Positions 1 to 4,380 of a DNA stretch of 8,814 nt are shown piece by piece. The notes under the pieces were generated by a model. That model searched no databases, was not told the origin of the DNA, and worked only from the letters and a program-made list of their open reading frames with translations. This DNA is from Clostridiales bacterium UBA1777 (GTDB taxonomy: Bacteria > Bacillota > Clostridia > Oscillospirales > Oscillospiraceae): positions 1 to 8,814 of the forward strand of contig DCGN01000090.1 in NCBI GenBank assembly GCA_002315275.1, read 5' to 3'. Every line of letters starts with the position of its first letter. Position 1 is the stretch's first letter. Position numbers and translations under genes: made by a program.

Positions 1-264
1 TGCGCGAACTTTCCCGTGATAGCGAGGCCGCAGGACATGACGAACCCGTTCTTCGGCTCAGACCGCTTTGAGAAGGCCGAGGCAATGCTCAGAGGATGCG
101 GCGCGCTCGACATCGGCGGTGCGGTCGAGATACTCAAGGCAGTATATCAGCCCGGAAAATGGGCGACGAGGGTGTCGTTCGTATATTCGGGGGATGAAAA
201 CGCGGTGTATTACTGCGAAAACGGCGAGTTTGAGAATATGAAGGTGCACAGGTTCGGGGCGTGA
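1..264 (+). CDS. Probable linear amide C-N hydrolase (choloylglycine hydrolase / acyltransferase-like), 3' fragment
   Basis: The reading frame is open from the first base of the window, so this is the C-terminal 87 residues of a longer protein; its start and catalytic N-terminal Cys lie outside. The fragment has the look of the C-terminal part of Ntn-fold linear amide C-N hydrolases and penicillin acyltransferase-like proteins. An Asn-Phe-Pro stretch is followed by a segment with a Ser-Asp-Arg-Phe motif, a helix ending in a repeated 'AVEILKAVYQ' stretch, then 'WATRVSFVY' and 'AVYYCENGEF' strands, where the family usually has a T-x-x-S-V-x-Y strand and a short final strand. Such enzymes hydrolyse amide bonds in bile salts, penicillins or N-acyl amino acids, but the substrate cannot be told here. 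It is followed by a repeat, not a clear terminator. The GTG at 16 is an internal codon and not a start. The assignment is by pattern memory only and is moderate. Confidence 0.5.
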   Translation, partial: CANFPVIARPQDMTNPFFGSDRFEKAEAMLRGCGALDIGGAVEILKAVYQPGKWATRVSFVYSGDENAVYYCENGEFENMKVHRFGA

Positions 265-270
265 GCCGTT

Positions 271-328
271 AGACCTCATCCGGCACTTCGTGCCACCTTC
301 CCCTTACTTAAGGGGAAGGCTTGAGGGC
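271..328. repeat. Intergenic repeat with two tandem hairpins
   Basis: Two adjacent inverted repeats are visible. The first is ggcac (282-286) / gtgcc (290-294) around a 3-nt loop. The second is a 10-bp perfect stem at 296-305 / 310-319, ccttcccctt and aaggggaagg, around a 4-nt loop. Dispersed repeats of this wording (cacttcgtgccaccttcccc) are, to my knowledge, common between genes in gut Clostridia. A degenerate piece, aaggggaggcttgagg, recurs near 3977-3992 in this window. There is no U-tract after the second stem, so it is not a standard intrinsic terminator, although it could slow transcription of the upstream gene. Confidence 0.6.
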
Positions 329-348
329 GAACAATGTTCACCCTACTA

Positions 349-380
349 TTGTAATCGCGCGGAAAACGTGATATTATAAT
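349..380 (+). promoter_or_regulatory. Possible promoter for rpiB
   Basis: A perfect TATAAT lies at 375-380, 31 bases before the rpiB start. The best upstream hexamer is TTGTAA at 349-354, but the 20-nt spacer is longer than the usual 17. The -10 is convincing on its own and the -35 is not. Transcription would start at about 387, giving a leader of roughly 25 nt that contains the ribosome binding site. Confidence 0.35.
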
Positions 381-411
381 ATGTACTTTGTTCTTTGGAG
401 GCAAATCGAAA

Positions 412-843
412 ATGATAGCATTAGGTTCTGACCACGGCGGCTACGCGCTCAAGACGGAGATAATCAGGCATCTTGAAGCACGCGGCCTCGAATATAAGGA
501 TTTCGGCACATACAGCGAAGCAAGCTGCGACTACCCCGTTTTCGGCAAGGCGGCCGCACGCGCAGTCGCTTCCGGCGAGTGCGACAGAGGCATCCTCGTC
601 TGCGGCACGGGCATCGGCATCTCCATCTCCGCAAACAAGATAAAGGGCATCCGCTGTGCCCTCTGCGGGGACTGCTTCTCCGCCGCCGCCACCCGCGAGC
701 ACAATGATGCAAACATGCTCGCCCTCGGCGCAAGAGTCGTCGGCCCCGGCCTCGCTCTCAAGATAGTTGACACCTTCCTCGATACCCCCTTCTCAAACGA
801 TCAGCGCCACATCCGCAGGATCAACATGCTCGAGGAGGAGTAA
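412..843 (+). CDS. rpiB: Ribose-5-phosphate isomerase B (RpiB/LacA-B family)
   Basis: This 143-aa protein interconverts ribose 5-phosphate and ribulose 5-phosphate in the non-oxidative pentose phosphate pathway, in the cytoplasm. Family marks are plain: the N-terminal 'ALGSDHGGYALK' (Asp7, His8), 'DYPVFG' at 40-45, the catalytic Cys64 in 'CGTGIGISISANK' (anion-hole loop 65-71), 'REHNDANML' (His97-Asn98-Asp99) and a C-terminal 'RHIRRI' whose His/Arg bind phosphate. Length is close to the usual 140-150. The ATG at 412 is chosen because GGAGG at 397-401 sits 10 nt upstream and the protein then begins exactly as the family does; an in-frame TTG at 388 lies upstream of that ribosome binding site and is rejected. 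Some RpiB homologues act on allose or galactose 6-phosphates, but nothing nearby suggests this. The next gene follows after 42 nt with no terminator, so they are probably cotranscribed. Confidence 0.95.
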   Translation: MIALGSDHGGYALKTEIIRHLEARGLEYKDFGTYSEASCDYPVFGKAAARAVASGECDRGILVCGTGIGISISANKIKGIRCALCGDCFSAAATREHNDANMLALGARVVGPGLALKIVDTFLDTPFSNDQRHIRRINMLEEE

Positions 844-873
844 GCTCCTACCAGTTAAGTTACTAACCGCTTT

Positions 874-888
874 GGAGGAATGGCTTTG
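874..888 (+). promoter_or_regulatory. Ribosome binding site that argues for a TTG start
   Basis: GGAGG at 874-878 is only 1 nt from the ATG at 880, too close for normal initiation. It is 7 nt from the in-frame TTG at 886-888, which is the ideal distance. The spacing therefore favours TTG as the start of the following gene. Confidence 0.6.
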
Positions 889-2013
889 GCAAGAACACCC
901 CAATTCTACAAGGGCAGGCGGCAGAAGCGCAGCATGGCGTTCATTCCCGTCGCGCTGCTGCTCGGTATCGTCGCCCTCGTCATAGTGCTGTTTTACGGTC
1001 TGCAGAAGTACGCTGTCATCGAAAAGGACAGCGTCTCCGTCGTGCTGCCTATGATGGAGGAGAAGACGACGATCGACGCCAACGGCAACGAGGTGAAGGT
1101 GTTCGACGAGGTGAACGCGAGCATCGTGTTCCGGGAGCCCGACTATTCGTCCGTCACGCCCACGGTGGACGGCAAGGTATCAGAGCTGCGCGCCATATAC
1201 GTCAGCGCGGACGAGATAACCCCCGAGAAGATCGACGAGTACCTCGCAAGACTTATCTCCGGCAACGCGCTCATGCTCGAAATGAAAACGAGCAAGGGCT
1301 CGCTGATGTGGGATTCTCAGACACAGCTCGCCAAGGACTACGGGCTTTACGTTGCGTCTCAGCAGTCCTCGCAGTTTTCCGAGGTCATGGACAAGCTCAA
1401 CGAGAGCGGCGTGTACCTCGTGGCCAAGATAAGCTGCTGCATCGATGAGCTCCTCGCAACGCGCACGGGCTCGTTCTTTCTCTCCAACAACGGCTTCCCC
1501 TACCGTGACGACAGCGGCACATGGCTCGACCCCTACTCCAACGAGATACGCACGTACATAGTCCAGCTGTGCAACGAGCTTTACGATATGGGCTTTGACG
1601 AGGTAGTCCTCGCGGATCTCCGCCACCCGACGCTCCCCGAGGGAGTTCAGATAGGCTACACGGCGGATATGTCCACCACGCCCTCCCCCGTGACGGCTGT
1701 GTGCGGCTTCGCGATAAGCGTTGCCAACCAGCTCAAGGAGCGCGAGGGCAAGCTCTCCGTTTACTGCTACTCCCCGCAGGCGCTCGTAAGAGCCGACACG
1801 GCCACCGGGCAGGATGCCACGCTCTTCATGAAGATATTCGACAGAGTATATTACGAGACGGACAAGTACACCTACAGCTACAATCTGCAGGATATTACGC
1901 CGTCCGTGCTGTCGGGCAAGGCAGAGAACAGGCTCATCCCCGTTGTCATCAACTATCTGCCGTCAAACAGCTCGTGGGTATATATCGAGGTTCCCGAGGA
2001 AGAGGACGGTTAA
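886..2013 (+). CDS. Membrane-anchored DUF4015-like putative glycoside hydrolase domain protein
   Basis: With the TTG start at 886 the protein has 375 aa (377 from the ATG at 880). A basic N-terminus (KGRRQKR) is followed by one hydrophobic segment at about residues 18-38, so it is probably a signal anchor with the rest outside the membrane. From about residue 100 the sequence follows the pattern of the DUF4015 putative glycosyl hydrolase domain, a TIM-barrel-like fold: 'LRAIYVSA', 'NALMLEMKTSKG' (in place of the usual N-x-x-V-I-D-x-K-D-x-x-G), 'MDKLNESGVYLVAKIS', 'WLDPYSNEIRTY' and 'MGFDEVVLADLRHP'. The last motif normally reads GFDEIxxDYxRFP; here Asp and Arg-x-Pro remain but the Tyr and Phe are changed. 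No activity or substrate can be read from the sequence. The C-terminus is acidic (EVPEEEDG). It lies 42 nt after rpiB and 48 nt before a small membrane protein gene, probably all in one transcript. Confidence 0.7.
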   Translation: MARTPQFYKGRRQKRSMAFIPVALLLGIVALVIVLFYGLQKYAVIEKDSVSVVLPMMEEKTTIDANGNEVKVFDEVNASIVFREPDYSSVTPTVDGKVSELRAIYVSADEITPEKIDEYLARLISGNALMLEMKTSKGSLMWDSQTQLAKDYGLYVASQQSSQFSEVMDKLNESGVYLVAKISCCIDELLATRTGSFFLSNNGFPYRDDSGTWLDPYSNEIRTYIVQLCNELYDMGFDEVVLADLRHPTLPEGVQIGYTADMSTTPSPVTAVCGFAISVANQLKEREGKLSVYCYSPQALVRADTATGQDATLFMKIFDRVYYETDKYTYSYNLQDITPSVLSGKAENRLIPVVINYLPSNSSWVYIEVPEEEDG

Positions 2014-2046
2014 GTGAATATTATATTATAGAAAATTCCATCTTAC

Positions 2047-2064
2047 GGAGGAGCTTATTTATTG
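2047..2064 (+). promoter_or_regulatory. Ribosome binding site and TTG start of the 52-aa gene
   Basis: GGAGGAG at 2047-2053 stands 8 nt before the TTG at 2062-2064. The in-frame ATG at 2074 would be 20 nt away, too far, so the TTG is the better start. Confidence 0.65.
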
Positions 2065-2220
2065 GATACTTTGATGGCTTATATCGCATCTGACCCCGCG
2101 GGCCCGTTCATCTGCATGGGCGTGATCGTGGTAATCGTTCTGGGAGTCAAGGCAATTCTCAAGATCAAGAAAAACGGCGAAGAAGACAGCGACGGTACCG
2201 GCGAAAACGACGGCGAATAA
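2062..2220 (+). CDS. Small single-pass membrane protein, 52 aa, unknown function
   Basis: A short frame begins at TTG 2062 with a strong ribosome binding site and ends at TAA 2218-2220. The protein starts MDTLMAYIASDPAGP, then has one hydrophobic stretch (about residues 15-33, FICMGVIVVIVLGVKAIL), a basic KIKK stop-transfer patch and an acidic, Gly/Ser-rich tail (residues 40-52: seven Asp/Glu). This suggests an N-out, C-in single-span protein by the positive-inside rule. It lies 48 nt after the DUF4015-like gene and directly before a terminator, so it is the last gene of the rpiB cluster. I do not recognise a family. Evidence for a real gene: ribosome binding site, coding-like composition in phase, and the terminator starting 45 nt after the stop. 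Confidence 0.7.
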   Translation: MDTLMAYIASDPAGPFICMGVIVVIVLGVKAILKIKKNGEEDSDGTGENDGE

Positions 2221-2260
2221 TTATTCCGGAATCTGTACACGATGAAACCGAAAAACGCAT

Positions 2261-2300
2261 AAAAACGGCGGCCTTTCCGATATGGAAGGGCCGTCGGTTT
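2261..2300. terminator. Bidirectional hairpin terminator between convergent genes
   Basis: A 13-bp stem (2266-2278 with 2284-2296, two G-U pairs) closes a 5-nt loop. On the - strand it is followed directly by five T's (the a-run at 2261-2265) and then a second T-run, a good intrinsic terminator for the 106-aa gene that ends at 2338. On the + strand the tail is only GGTTTATAT, so termination of the rpiB cluster is likely but weaker. Confidence 0.8.
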
Positions 2301-2337
2301 ATATAGTGTGGAGTTTGGAGTTGTAGGGGCTGATATA

Positions 2338-2658
2338 TTACAGCTCTACGGGGCCGTTCGAAATTGTCTTGGTGGCGATGAGGTAGCAGTATCTTCTGTC
2401 GGCGCAGAACTGGATATAGCCCGTCATGCCGCACTTGGAGCAGGTGAAAAGCTGCTTGCCGTCACGGCTGACGGCGGAGGAGGGTACGAGCGTGCCGTAC
2501 CTGCCGGTCAGTCTGCCGAGGGGATTATTGCTGCACACATGCTTCGGCACCTGCGTGATGAGCTTGGCGGCCTTGGACCTTGACCCGCCCGTTGCGCTCT
2601 CAAGCTTCTCGTCATCAACTATGTTTTCGCCGAGGGTCTTTTCTATTTCATTTTCCAT
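2338..2658 (-). CDS. 106-aa protein with Gly-Gly leader-like N-terminus and Cys-rich C-terminus
   Basis: The start is ATG at 2658, with AAGGAG (plus coordinates 2669-2674) 10 nt upstream. Residues 12-25, 'NIVDDEKLESATGG', resemble the double-glycine leader consensus of bacteriocin and RiPP precursors (D-E-x-L-E-x-x-x-G-G), with Gly24-Gly25 at the end. The remaining 81 residues are basic and contain Cys42 and a C-x2-C-x8-C-x5-C cluster (Cys73, 76, 85, 91, in 'CSKCGMTGYIQFCADRRYC') that could bind zinc. It could be an exported or processed peptide, or a cytoplasmic zinc-ribbon protein whose N-terminus only mimics a leader; the sequence does not decide. Its ribosome binding site overlaps the stop of the upstream membrane-protein gene (14-nt gap), so the two are coupled. 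No maturase, peptidase or ABC exporter lies in this window. The family is not recognised. Confidence 0.75.
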   Translation of the reverse strand: MENEIEKTLGENIVDDEKLESATGGSRSKAAKLITQVPKHVCSNNPLGRLTGRYGTLVPSSAVSRDGKQLFTCSKCGMTGYIQFCADRRYCYLIATKTISNGPVEL

Positions 2659-2672
2659 TGTTCACGATCTCC

Positions 2673-3293
2673 TTACTTTCCGTAATTCTTGGTTCTGTCA
2701 TATTCCTCGGGGTAGCCCTTTTCCTCCGTCCAGCCGGCGTTCTCGCGCTCGGCGCGGAAGGAATCAAGCTTGGATTCTATGCAGACTACAGAGCCCACCG
2801 TGCTGCACGCGACAACGATCTCGAGGATTGAGAACACGGCGTTGATCGTCGTCGGGCGGACGATGTTCCACACAACGGCATTCACGACGATAAGGATCGC
2901 GAGCACCTGATTGGCGTGCACACCCTTCGGGCTCTGCTGATGCCTGCCGTTGATGCTGAAGTGCTCAGCCATGAGCGCGGCGACAAGCAGGGTCTGGACC
3001 GTGCCGAAGAGGGGGTCTGTCTTAAGGCGCTGGACGGACATCATAAGCATCGCCATCAGAAGCGCGCCCATGAGACCCTTCATGACGTTCTTGTTATGCC
3101 CTCTGTAGGACGCGTAAAGCGCCATCACGCACACGGCGATGATGAGGATCATTATGCCGAGCACGAAATCCGAGCAGGCAAAGCCCGGGATGAAGCAGAA
3201 CAGCGCGTACAGCGCACAGATAAACATATTCGCGACCGTCAGCCAAAGGAACAGATCGTCATTCAGGAAGAAGCTCTTGAGTTTTTTCTGCAT
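2673..3293 (-). CDS. Six-segment integral membrane protein, unknown function
   Basis: This 206-aa protein starts at ATG 3293 with GGAGAG (3302-3307) 8 nt upstream. Hydrophobic segments lie at about residues 13-35, 42-62, 71-88, 96-112, 128-145 and 149-172, joined by short loops. The first loops carry Lys/Arg/His (YRGHNKN at 63-69; FSINGRHQQSPKGVH at 112-126), and the C-terminal 30 residues are charged and hydrophilic (ERENAGWTEEKGYPEEYDRTKNYGK region), probably cytoplasmic. No transporter, peptidase or enzyme motif is visible and I do not recognise a family. It is the first gene of a two-gene operon with the Gly-Gly/Cys-rich protein and has a well-formed promoter. Its role may be tied to that small protein, as transporter, immunity or membrane partner, but this is inference from position only. 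Confidence 0.8.
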   Translation of the reverse strand: MQKKLKSFFLNDDLFLWLTVANMFICALYALFCFIPGFACSDFVLGIMILIIAVCVMALYASYRGHNKNVMKGLMGALLMAMLMMSVQRLKTDPLFGTVQTLLVAALMAEHFSINGRHQQSPKGVHANQVLAILIVVNAVVWNIVRPTTINAVFSILEIVVACSTVGSVVCIESKLDSFRAERENAGWTEEKGYPEEYDRTKNYGK

Positions 3294-3355
3294 AGTATCA
3301 TCTCTCCAATCGTTTATACGAATAATGAGCCGAAAGGTACTGTGAATTTATATAC

Positions 3356-3384
3356 ATTTTAGCACAATATAGAAATATTCTCAA
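3356..3384 (-). promoter_or_regulatory. Sigma-A-type promoter of the - strand membrane protein operon
   Basis: Read on the - strand, TTGAGA (plus 3379-3384) and TAAAAT (3356-3361) are separated by exactly 17 nt, each hexamer one mismatch from consensus. Transcription would start near 3349, giving a leader of about 55 nt before ATG 3293. The -35 lies only 4 nt from the ribosome binding site of the divergent 65-aa gene, so the two units share a very tight control region. Confidence 0.7.
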
Positions 3385-3400
3385 GAGGGAGGCTGCACAT

Positions 3401-3598
3401 ATGCGTAAAAGAATTGTTAATTCACCGCCTCCACGCAAGCCTGACGATGCTGACGCACTCTCTCGGCAGGGAGGGTGTTTGTATCAAGGCGGAGATTGTC
3501 CGTGTTATTCCTCCCAAAAGGGCAATTCATGCAGGTATTATAAGTATAGCACCGCGCACGGAAAGAAGAAAGAGGGTATAAAAAATCCGGACACCTGA
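3401..3598 (+). CDS. 65-aa basic, Cys-containing small protein, unknown function
   Basis: GGAGG at 3388-3392 sits 8 nt before ATG 3401, an excellent site. The product is basic and polar: a Lys/Arg/Pro-rich N-terminus (MRKRIVNSPPPRKPDD), a middle with four Cys in C-x6-C-x-C-x8-C spacing (residues 26, 33, 35, 44, within GGCLYQGGDCPCY and SCRYYKY), and a Lys-rich end (HGKKKEGIKN). There is no membrane segment. The Cys might bind a metal or form disulfides. A Gly-Gly pair at 24-25 precedes the first Cys, but the preceding residues do not match a leader consensus well. The stop at 3596-3598 is inside the terminator hairpin, as in compact genes. It is divergent from the membrane-protein operon; its own promoter is unclear. 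Function and family are unknown. Confidence 0.6.
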   Translation: MRKRIVNSPPPRKPDDADALSRQGGCLYQGGDCPCYSSQKGNSCRYYKYSTAHGKKKEGIKNPDT

Positions 3599-3624
3599 TC
3601 AAGCCGATCAAGCATCCGGATTTC
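3581..3624. terminator. Bidirectional terminator shared by the 65-aa gene and the 37-aa peptide gene
   Basis: Nine perfect outer pairs (aaatccgga 3583-3591 with tccggattt 3615-3623) enclose a second stem, tgatc 3596-3600 with gatca 3606-3610. On the - strand the stem runs straight into a T-run (plus 3581-3585 is all A), making it a strong intrinsic terminator for the 37-aa peptide gene. On the + strand it ends in ATTTCTATA, a weaker tail. Confidence 0.8.
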
Positions 3625-3646
3625 TATACGTTAACAGCAGAGTAAA

Positions 3647-3760
3647 TTACCAGTGGAAATCGTTGTCTATGAAGTCGTAGATTGCCTTGAGGATGGTCCA
3701 TTTTGCATATTCGGTGTTGCCGAAAACGAGGGGCCAGAAAATCTTCTTGAGAGTATGCAT
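3647..3760 (-). CDS. 37-aa aromatic-rich peptide with its own promoter and terminator
   Basis: On the - strand, AAAGGAG (plus 3768-3774) lies 7 nt before ATG 3760; the frame ends at TAA 3649-3647. The peptide begins MHTLKKIFWPLVFGN and ends FIDNDFHW. It has 3 Trp, 4 Phe and 2 Tyr in 37 residues, a basic amphipathic start (Lys5, Lys6), a Pro10 break, a second probable helix (about 17-32) and an acidic end (Asp29, 32, 34); Lys and Asp/Glu balance at four each. There is no Cys and no leader peptide. A membrane-associating small protein, signal peptide or toxin is conceivable; I do not recognise a family. The gene has a near-consensus promoter 67 nt upstream and a terminator 23 nt downstream, so it is a complete monocistronic unit. 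That layout, more than the short frame itself, supports it. Confidence 0.7.
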   Translation of the reverse strand: MHTLKKIFWPLVFGNTEYAKWTILKAIYDFIDNDFHW

Positions 3761-3767
3761 AGTGTTT

Positions 3768-3774
3768 CTCCTTT
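3768..3774 (-). promoter_or_regulatory. Ribosome binding site of the 37-aa peptide gene
   Basis: AAAGGAG on the - strand, 7 nt from the ATG when measured from GGAG. It is as strong as those of the rnf genes and is the key evidence that this short frame is translated. Confidence 0.75.
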
Positions 3775-3803
3775 CTCAAATTATTCCTCTGTGGGATGAG
3801 AAT

Positions 3804-3832
3804 ATTATACAGCCTATTTGTTCCATCGTCAA
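3804..3832 (-). promoter_or_regulatory. Near-consensus sigma-A promoter of the 37-aa peptide gene
   Basis: On the - strand TTGACG (plus 3827-3832) and a perfect TATAAT (3804-3809) stand 17 nt apart, eleven of twelve bases matching consensus. The start of transcription should be near 3797, giving a leader of about 36 nt. It is the best promoter in the window and implies strong basal expression unless repressed. Confidence 0.8.
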
Positions 3833-3864
3833 GTGTTATGTTAATAATTTTTACGAGGGATGCG

Positions 3865-3951
3865 GCGGACTCGCTGCGCTCGTCCCTACGGGGGTATGTG
3901 TAGCCCCGCCACAGTCGTAGGGGCGAGCGAGGCAACGCCGAGAGAGTCCGC
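3865..3951. mobile_element. MITE-like element with 8-bp inverted ends
   Basis: The ends gcggactc (3865-3872) and gagtccgc (3944-3951) are perfect inverted repeats. Inside, ctgcgctcgtccctacg (3874-3890) and cgtaggggcgagcgagg (3916-3932) are inverted copies with 14 of 17 matching, so the 87-bp unit can fold into a long imperfect hairpin. It has no coding capacity. Similar 'gctcgtccctacg' elements are, to my knowledge, common between genes in gut Clostridia. Mobilisation by a transposase in trans is inference. It ends about 33 bp from the -35 of the 37-aa peptide promoter. Confidence 0.6.
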
Positions 3952-3990
3952 GGTGCACCGTTGGGTTATGTTGGGTAAGGGGAGGCTTGA

Positions 3991-4065
3991 GGCGGACTCG
4001 CTGCGCTCGTCCCTACGGGGGTATGTGTAAACAGCAAGCGCCTCGCTCGACCCTACGGATCCGCC
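3991..4065. repeat. Second, rearranged copy of the MITE-like element
   Basis: Positions 3991-4029 repeat 3864-3902 exactly over 39 bp, in direct orientation. The unit then diverges and ends in tccgcc (4060-4065), an inverted match to ggcgga at 3991-3996. A third short direct copy of the core occurs at 4044-4058 (ctcgaccctacgg region). The right half is therefore not the inverted arm seen in the first copy, so this one looks degenerate or recombined. The bases just before it (3977-3990) resemble part of the repeat at 310-325. Confidence 0.6.
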
Positions 4066-4234
4066 TTTGAGCTTTGCCGTTCGGGGGAAGCTCGCACGGA
4101 CGCGACGAACAAGCTGCATTATAAAGCCGGATGGGGGCGTTTTGCCCCCGCTCGTGCCCGTTTGGATGCATTTTCGCACGATATCGCCTTTTTTTGTGCA
4201 AATTGGATGAAAAGCACGCGTAATCGTTATTTTT
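4066..4234. other. Non-coding stretch with a GC-rich hairpin; no gene seen
   Basis: Together with the repeats before it, this forms the longest gene-free stretch of the window. It holds one clear stem, gggggc (4133-4138) / gccccc (4144-4149) with a 5-nt loop, and a distal pair cgtgc (4153-4157) / gcacg (4176-4180) followed after 8 nt by seven T's (about 4188-4195). That T-tract could end a transcript reading from the left, but the stem is poor. Open frames on the - strand here run through the repeats and show no ribosome binding site, so I call no gene. Confidence 0.4.
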
Positions 4235-4263
4235 TTGACTTGATTGTTAATACTTTGTCCAAT
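4235..4263 (+). promoter_or_regulatory. rnfC: Possible distal promoter of the rnf operon
   Basis: TTGACT (4235-4240) is followed after 17 nt by TCCAAT (4258-4263). The -35 is strong and the -10 weak (four of six). It overlaps a possible Rex half-site, which would suit a regulated promoter. Confidence 0.35.
4244..4261 (+). promoter_or_regulatory. Possible Rex (redox repressor) site, one good half
   Basis: Rex in clostridia recognises TTGTTAA-N4-TTAACAA. Here TTGTTAA at 4244-4250 is perfect, and the second half at 4255-4261 (ttgtcca) matches at only four of seven positions. Rex senses the NADH/NAD+ ratio, and rnf genes are plausible Rex targets, so the location fits. The weak right half keeps confidence low. 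Confidence 0.3.
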
Positions 4264-4291
4264 AGAGTGTCGTTTTTTGCAGCTAAATCTA

Positions 4292-4321
4292 TGGACAACG
4301 GCTGTCGTTTTGTGGTATTAT
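4292..4321 (+). promoter_or_regulatory. rnfC: Likely proximal promoter of the rnf operon (extended -10)
   Basis: TGGACA (4292-4297) and TATTAT (4316-4321) are 18 nt apart, with a TG at 4313-4314 one base before the -10, an extended -10 arrangement. Transcription would start near 4328, giving a leader of about 53 nt. That leader contains a 5-bp GC-rich hairpin (gggga 4338-4342 / tcccc 4347-4351) and a run of six T's at 4362-4367, then the ribosome binding site GAGGTG (4369-4374). Confidence 0.6.
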
Positions 4322-4380
4322 GGCATCAGATATCTTAGGGGAGGCATCCCCACGGTCAATATTTTTTCGAGGTGAAGCTT

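Noticed and set aside
265..411. Riboswitch or T-box leader upstream of rpiB
   Set aside because: The predicted leader after the TATAAT is only about 25 nt, and the structured part belongs to the upstream repeat.
1180..1626. A 148-codon - strand frame opposite the DUF4015-like gene
   Set aside because: Antisense shadow of a gene with recognisable motifs; no initiation signal.
2308..2583. A + strand frame across the 106-aa - strand gene
   Set aside because: No ribosome binding site, and the - strand frame has a site, coupling and a terminator.
3624..3935. A 103-codon - strand frame covering the 37-aa peptide gene
   Set aside because: It starts inside the MITE-like repeat, lacks a ribosome binding site and is in a different frame from the well-supported peptide gene.
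4133..4195. GC-rich hairpins followed by seven T's as an intrinsic terminator or small RNA
   Set aside because: The perfect 6-bp stem is about 40 nt from the T-tract and the nearer stem has a long loop; no promoter for a small RNA was found on either strand.
3886..4201. Two - strand open frames of 97 and 62 codons
   Set aside because: They run through the repeat units, have no ribosome binding site, and share the same peptide words because of the DNA repeats; most likely spurious.
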